In this document: positions 45,146-48,613 of the stretch, in pieces | Layout: each line of letters starts with the position of its first letter | Numbering within the stretch: position 1 is the first letter of the stretch | The notes under the pieces: generated by a model | What the model was told of the DNA's origin: nothing | What the model saw: the letters and a program-made list of their open reading frames with translations, nothing else | The model's database searches: none | Position numbers and translations under genes: made by a program | Assembly: GCF_025351285.1 (NCBI RefSeq) | Contig: NZ_JANXWG010000010.1 | Span: 1-48,613 of the forward strand | From: Novosphingobium sp. | GTDB taxonomy: Bacteria > Pseudomonadota > Alphaproteobacteria > Sphingomonadales > Sphingomonadaceae | Direction: 5' to 3' | Length of the DNA: 48,613 nucleotides

Positions 45146-46158
45146 CCGCTCCAGACACCATGCGCGCGCTGTCGGTCCTGGCTCTGTCGACCGATTTTTC
45201 AGGTTGTGCGCTGGTGGAAAATCCGGTTCTGCAGCCCGGGCCGGGCCAGGTCCTGGTGCGGATCGAAGCGGCCGCGCTGGGCTTTCCGGACTTGCTGATG
45301 ACGCGCGGCGGCTACCAGGCCAAGCCGCCGCTGCCGTTCACACCGGGCATGGAAGCGTCGGGCATCGTGGTTGCAATCGGTGCGGACGTGACCGGCATCG
45401 CGCCGGGAATGGCGGTGATCGCCGGCGGGCTGACCGGGGGTGTTGCGCAATTCGGGGTCTATCCGGCTGAGGCGCTGATGCCCAAGCCGGCTGGTCTGTC
45501 GTTCGCCCAAGCCGCATCGTTGCGCGCGGCCTACCTCACCGCATGGGTGGCGCTGGTGCGGCGCGCGGTGGTGGTGCCCGGTGAATGGCTGCTGGTCCAC
45601 GGCGCGGCGGGCGGTGTGGGGTTGGCGGCGGTCGATCTGGCGCGGAGCCTGGGATTGAGAACCATTGCGGTTTCCGGGGATTCAGGGGCGAGCGGCGAGG
45701 CCAAGCGCGCGGCGATCAAGCATGCCTTCGCGCCCGAGCACGTGATCGAAGCCGGGCCGGGGTTCCGCGACAAGGTGCTGGAAATCACCGCCGGGCGCGG
45801 GGTGGACGTGGTTTACGATCCAGTCGGCGGTGATGTGTTCGATGAATCGACCCGGTGCATCGCTTTTGCGGGGCGGTTGCTGGTGGTGGGCTTTGCTGGC
45901 GGGCGCATCCCGACGCTTTCGGCCAATGTCGCGTTGATCAAGGGCTTCTCGGTGATCGGGGTGAGGGCGGGCGAATACGGCCGACGCTTTCCTGACTTGG
46001 GCCGCGCGAATGTGGCGGCGATCCGGCAATTGGCGGAGGAGGGTGCGATTTCGCCGCAGGTTCACGCCGAATTGCCGCTTGATCGCTGGCGCGATGGCTT
46101 TGCCGCGATGGAGGACCGATCGGTGGTGGGGCGGACCGTGGTCCTGCCCTGGGCTTAG
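45142..46158 (+). CDS. Zinc-free MDR-family NADPH:quinone oxidoreductase-like enzyme
   Basis: A 338-residue medium-chain dehydrogenase/reductase. It has a GroES-like N-terminal domain (about 1-125), then the cofactor fold with VHGAAGGVGLAAVDLARSLG and VDVVYDPVGGDVF. Structural and catalytic zinc ligands are absent, as in quinone oxidoreductases and enoyl reductases of this group. It may reduce an enone, quinone or enoyl-CoA of the pathway. Translation is coupled to the transporter. The stop is followed by a bidirectional terminator. Confidence 0.88.
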   Translation: MTAPDTMRALSVLALSTDFSGCALVENPVLQPGPGQVLVRIEAAALGFPDLLMTRGGYQAKPPLPFTPGMEASGIVVAIGADVTGIAPGMAVIAGGLTGGVAQFGVYPAEALMPKPAGLSFAQAASLRAAYLTAWVALVRRAVVVPGEWLLVHGAAGGVGLAAVDLARSLGLRTIAVSGDSGASGEAKRAAIKHAFAPEHVIEAGPGFRDKVLEITAGRGVDVVYDPVGGDVFDESTRCIAFAGRLLVVGFAGGRIPTLSANVALIKGFSVIGVRAGEYGRRFPDLGRANVAAIRQLAEEGAISPQVHAELPLDRWRDGFAAMEDRSVVGRTVVLPWA

Positions 46159-46197
46159 AAGGGCCCACCCTTACCCCCCCGAAACACCACAAAAAAG

Positions 46198-46221
46198 GGC
46201 CGCCCCGTTGCCAGGGCGGCC
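46198..46221. terminator. Bidirectional terminator between the quinone-reductase-like and MarR genes
   Basis: GGCCGCCC / GGGCGGCC form an 8-bp GC stem with an eight-base loop. On the minus strand the stem is followed by C then TTTTTT (46191-46196), a good rho-independent end for the MarR gene, although 190 bases past its stop. On the plus strand a weaker T-containing tail follows. Confidence 0.75.
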
Positions 46222-46409
46222 TTGGAAGTTTTGGGAGAGGATGCCTGAAAGGCAGGTTTTAAGTGGGCCACCATCAGTTTTTGTGCAAGTGCGAAAGGCA
46301 CGATCACGCATGTGCGAAACGCAACTGCGCATACGTCTGCATAGCCCGGATCAAACGATTGCACGCCGCAAATCCTCAGACTTGCAGCGAAATCTGCAAT
46401 ACCGATCGG

Positions 46410-46841
46410 TCAGCCGAGAGTGGGCGGCGGACCTTGCCACAGCGCGTTCAGCGCGGGCAGCAGGTGATCGCGGTGCGCGGCCGGAACGCGCGCCAGCAAT
46501 TCGGCCTCGAACTGCTCGATGATCGCCCAGGCCTCGGCCAATCGTGTCCGTCCGCGCGCCGTCAATTCGAGCGAATGTGATTTGCCGTCGATCGGCCGGC
46601 GCTCGATCAATCCGCCCGCCTCCAGCCGCCCGACCAGCGGCACCATGTTGGCGCGTTTGATGTCGAGCGCGCGGCCCAGCGCGCTGGCGGTGATGCGCGC
46701 ATTGGCCTCGATCAGGATCAGGATCGACACATCGGTGTGGCGCAAGCCGATCTCGACCAGCCGTTCGCCCAGTTCGGCGATCATCGCCGAAGCCGCGCGG
46801 CGCAGTGCATAACCAGGAAGCGAAACCAGCGGGTCTTTCAT
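46410..46841 (-). CDS. MarR-family transcription regulator
   Basis: A 143-residue winged-helix protein. ATG at 46841 is used; a TTG 12 codons upstream lacks support. The recognition part is ITASALGRALDIKRANMVPLVGRLEAGGLIERRPIDGKSHSLELT, with the wing around D-G-K-S. Dimerisation helices flank it. MarR proteins release DNA on binding a small phenolic or CoA ligand. It is divergent from the aldehyde dehydrogenase gene, 79 bases apart, with a weak TGCT-N4-AGCA repeat (46885-46896) between. It likely controls that gene and perhaps the whole catabolic region. Confidence 0.88.
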   Translation of the reverse strand: MKDPLVSLPGYALRRAASAMIAELGERLVEIGLRHTDVSILILIEANARITASALGRALDIKRANMVPLVGRLEAGGLIERRPIDGKSHSLELTARGRTRLAEAWAIIEQFEAELLARVPAAHRDHLLPALNALWQGPPPTLG

Positions 46842-46920
46842 GCCAGCCGATCTACCAAAGACGCTTGTCCAACGCAAACAGGATTGCTATGAAGCATAAC
46901 AAACGTGGGAGAGAATCGCG

Positions 46921-48318
46921 ATGGACTTCCAGAGACTGAACCCGATAACCGGTGCTGTGGCGTCGACTGCTCCGGCGATGCAGGCCGCCGACATTCCGGC
47001 GATCGCCCACCGCGCCGCCGCCGCCTTTCCGGCCTGGGCGGCGCAAGGCCCCAACGCCCGCCGCGCGGTGCTGATGAAGGCCGCTGCCGCGCTTGAAGCG
47101 CGCAAGGATGCGTTCGTCGAAGCCATGATGGGCGAAATCGGCGCCACCGCGGGCTGGGCGATGTTCAACCTGGGCCTCGCCGCGGGCATGGTCCGCGAAG
47201 CCGCCGCGATCACCACGCAGATCGCGGGCGAAGTGATCCCTTCGGACAAGCCCGGCTGCCTGGCGATGGCTTTGCGTGAACCGGTCGGCGTGATTCTGGG
47301 CATCGCACCGTGGAACGCGCCGATCATCCTGGGCGTGCGCGCGATTGCGGTTCCGCTGGCTTGCGGCAACGCCGTGATCCTGAAGGCCAGCGAGAGCTGC
47401 CCGCGCACCCACGCGCTGATCATCGAGGCGTTCGCCGAAGCCGGCTTCCCTGAGGGCGTGGTCCAGGTCGTCACCAACGCGCCCGCCGATGCGGCACACG
47501 TGGTCGGCGCGCTGATCGATGCGCCCGAGGTCAAGCGGATCAACTTCACCGGATCGACCACGGTCGGCCGAATCATCGCGCAGCGCGCCGCCGGGCATCT
47601 CAAGCCGTGCCTGTTAGAACTGGGCGGCAAGGCGCCACTGCTGGTGCTGGAAGACGCCGAGCTCGATCAAGCGGTCAAGGCCGCAGCATTCGGCGCGTTC
47701 ATGAACCAGGGCCAGATATGCATGAGCACCGAGCGAATCATCGTAGTCGACGCCGTTGCCGATGCTTTCGCCGCAAAGTTCGCGGCCAAGGCCAAGTCCA
47801 TGCCCACCGGCGACCCGCGCGAGGGCAACACGTCGCTGGGCGCGGTGGTCGATCGCAAGACCGTCGATCACGTCAACGCGTTGATCGACGATGCCGTGGC
47901 CAAAGGCGCAGCGGTGATCGCGGGCGGCAAGGCAGACAGCGTGCTGATGCCCGCCACGGTGGTCGATCACGTCGCGGCGGGGATGAACCTCTACCGCGAC
48001 GAAAGCTTCGGACCGGTGGTCGCGATGATCAGAGCGCGCGACACCGCGCACGCGATCGAACTGGCCAACGACAGCGAATACGGCCTTTCCGCCGCCGTCT
48101 TCACCCGTGACACGGCAAAGGGCCTGGCCGTTGCCCGCCAGATCCGCTCGGGCATCTGTCACGTCAACGGACCAACGGTGCACGACGAGGCGCAGATGCC
48201 GTTCGGCGGCGTGGGCGCATCTGGCTACGGGCGCTTCGGCGGCAAGGCCGGCATCGACAGCTTCACCGAACTGCGCTGGATCACGATCGAGACGCAGCCC
48301 GGCCACTTCCCCATATGA
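46921..48318 (+). CDS. Aldehyde dehydrogenase, vanillin/salicylaldehyde type
   Basis: A 465-residue NAD(P)-dependent enzyme. The catalytic Cys267 is in NQGQICMSTER and the general base Glu233 in LELGGK; WNAP holds the oxyanion Asn and FTGST closes the cofactor fold. The sequence style (NQGQICMSTER rather than NAGQxC) resembles aromatic aldehyde dehydrogenases such as those for vanillin and salicylaldehyde. It oxidises an aldehyde to the acid, which the acyl-CoA ligase could use next. GAGAGAATCGCG precedes the ATG, and a MarR gene is divergent. Confidence 0.9.
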   Translation: MDFQRLNPITGAVASTAPAMQAADIPAIAHRAAAAFPAWAAQGPNARRAVLMKAAAALEARKDAFVEAMMGEIGATAGWAMFNLGLAAGMVREAAAITTQIAGEVIPSDKPGCLAMALREPVGVILGIAPWNAPIILGVRAIAVPLACGNAVILKASESCPRTHALIIEAFAEAGFPEGVVQVVTNAPADAAHVVGALIDAPEVKRINFTGSTTVGRIIAQRAAGHLKPCLLELGGKAPLLVLEDAELDQAVKAAAFGAFMNQGQICMSTERIIVVDAVADAFAAKFAAKAKSMPTGDPREGNTSLGAVVDRKTVDHVNALIDDAVAKGAAVIAGGKADSVLMPATVVDHVAAGMNLYRDESFGPVVAMIRARDTAHAIELANDSEYGLSAAVFTRDTAKGLAVARQIRSGICHVNGPTVHDEAQMPFGGVGASGYGRFGGKAGIDSFTELRWITIETQPGHFPI

Positions 48319-48613
48319 TCCGGCCGATCATCACGGCTGCGGCGATCGGGCTTGCGACAATGGCTGGTGCCGCCGGACCCGGACCCGAAGGTCCATCGGC
48401 CCCCGCACCGCACCTGACTTACGTGTTCTCGGCAAGGATCGAACTGGCACCGCCAATCGAGCAAGGCACTGTCGATGGCGGCCGGCGCCGCTTCATCGCG
48501 ATTACCGGCGGGCGGGTCTATGGCCCGCGCCTGTCGGGAACCGTCATGCCCGGCGGGGGCGATTGGCAGACGATCATGCCCGGCGGGCTGACGAAGATCG
48601 ACACGCGCTATGC
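48315..48613 (+). CDS. DUF3237 family exported protein, 5' part only
   Basis: Ninety-nine codons before the window ends. ATG overlaps the aldehyde dehydrogenase stop by ATGA. A signal peptide covers about residues 1-19. Then LTYVFSARIELAPP, DGGRRRFIAITGG and MPGGGDWQTIMPGG follow the DUF3237 pattern (opening strand, G-x-R-R-x-I-x-I-x-G-G, P-G-G-x-D-W-Q). The family has unknown function and is often beside aromatic or steroid degradation genes. Confidence 0.8.
   Translation, partial: MIRPIITAAAIGLATMAGAAGPGPEGPSAPAPHLTYVFSARIELAPPIEQGTVDGGRRRFIAITGGRVYGPRLSGTVMPGGGDWQTIMPGGLTKIDTRY

Noticed and set aside
46885..46896. TGCT-N4-AGCA as a MarR operator
   Set aside because: Only four-base arms; too short to list as a site, though its position between the MarR and aldehyde dehydrogenase genes is right.

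Overview
The window looks like chromosomal DNA of a GC-rich alphaproteobacterium of the Sphingomonadales, in the Novosphingobium/Sphingobium range. This is inferred from carotenoid genes crtY-crtI, a CcrM-type GANTC methylase with CtrA-like upstream sites, a MipA/OmpV porin-like protein, DapD, and several small proteins of sphingomonad type. No rRNA, tRNA, CRISPR array, insertion sequence or phage gene was seen. Coding density is high: no gene-free stretch reaches 300 bases, and the longest (19842-20130, 21458-21739, 38463-38727, 24720-24983) hold only the sites listed.

Layout. 1-1334: the 3' end of an acyl-CoA carboxylase beta subunit, an AT-rich orphan gene, and a translationally coupled pair (ribbon-helix-helix protein plus short coiled coil). 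1331-2955 (minus): a periplasmic YedY-like molybdopterin oxidoreductase with its membrane cytochrome b. 3070-6803 (minus): a DUF3604 PHP-like lipoprotein, a membrane-anchored PpiC-type prolyl isomerase and a HupE/UreJ-like metal permease. 6881-10183 (minus): crtY, crtI and a LOG-family hydrolase; no phytoene synthase is present. A perfect FNR/FixK-type palindrome lies between crtY and a divergent Baeyer-Villiger monooxygenase. 12107-17523 (plus): MipA-like outer-membrane protein, a protein built from two copies of one domain, a TPP riboswitch with thiC, and two small exported proteins, one cystatin-like.

17524-19113 is a small accessory islet: an AT-rich gene with a HEPN-like R-x4-H motif, then an AbrB/MazE-Doc toxin-antitoxin pair with a perfect palindrome at the antitoxin start. 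19187-29036 is a patchwork of small membrane, envelope and housekeeping genes (OmpA-like, YaiI, PhnA-like, class III adenylate cyclase, cold-shock protein, transglutaminase, glycine-zipper lipoprotein, DoxX), with short tandem repeats at 28376-28443 and 28790-28833. 29140-36409 holds dapD, a HAD nucleotidase, a lipoprotein subtilase autotransporter with a Thr-Pro linker, rnhB (apparently starting at CTG), ccrM and folP.

36403-48613 is dominated by a probable catabolic cluster: CPBP-like membrane protein, thiolase, acyl-CoA thioesterase, family VIII-type serine hydrolase, 3-hydroxyacyl-CoA dehydrogenase without a crotonase half, acyl-CoA ligase, MFS_2 transporter, zinc-free quinone-oxidoreductase-like enzyme, a divergent MarR regulator, an aldehyde dehydrogenase, and a DUF3237 protein cut by the window edge. 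Together these could import an ester or aldehyde precursor, oxidise it to an acid, activate it to a CoA ester and shorten it by beta-oxidation. The substrate cannot be read from the sequence.
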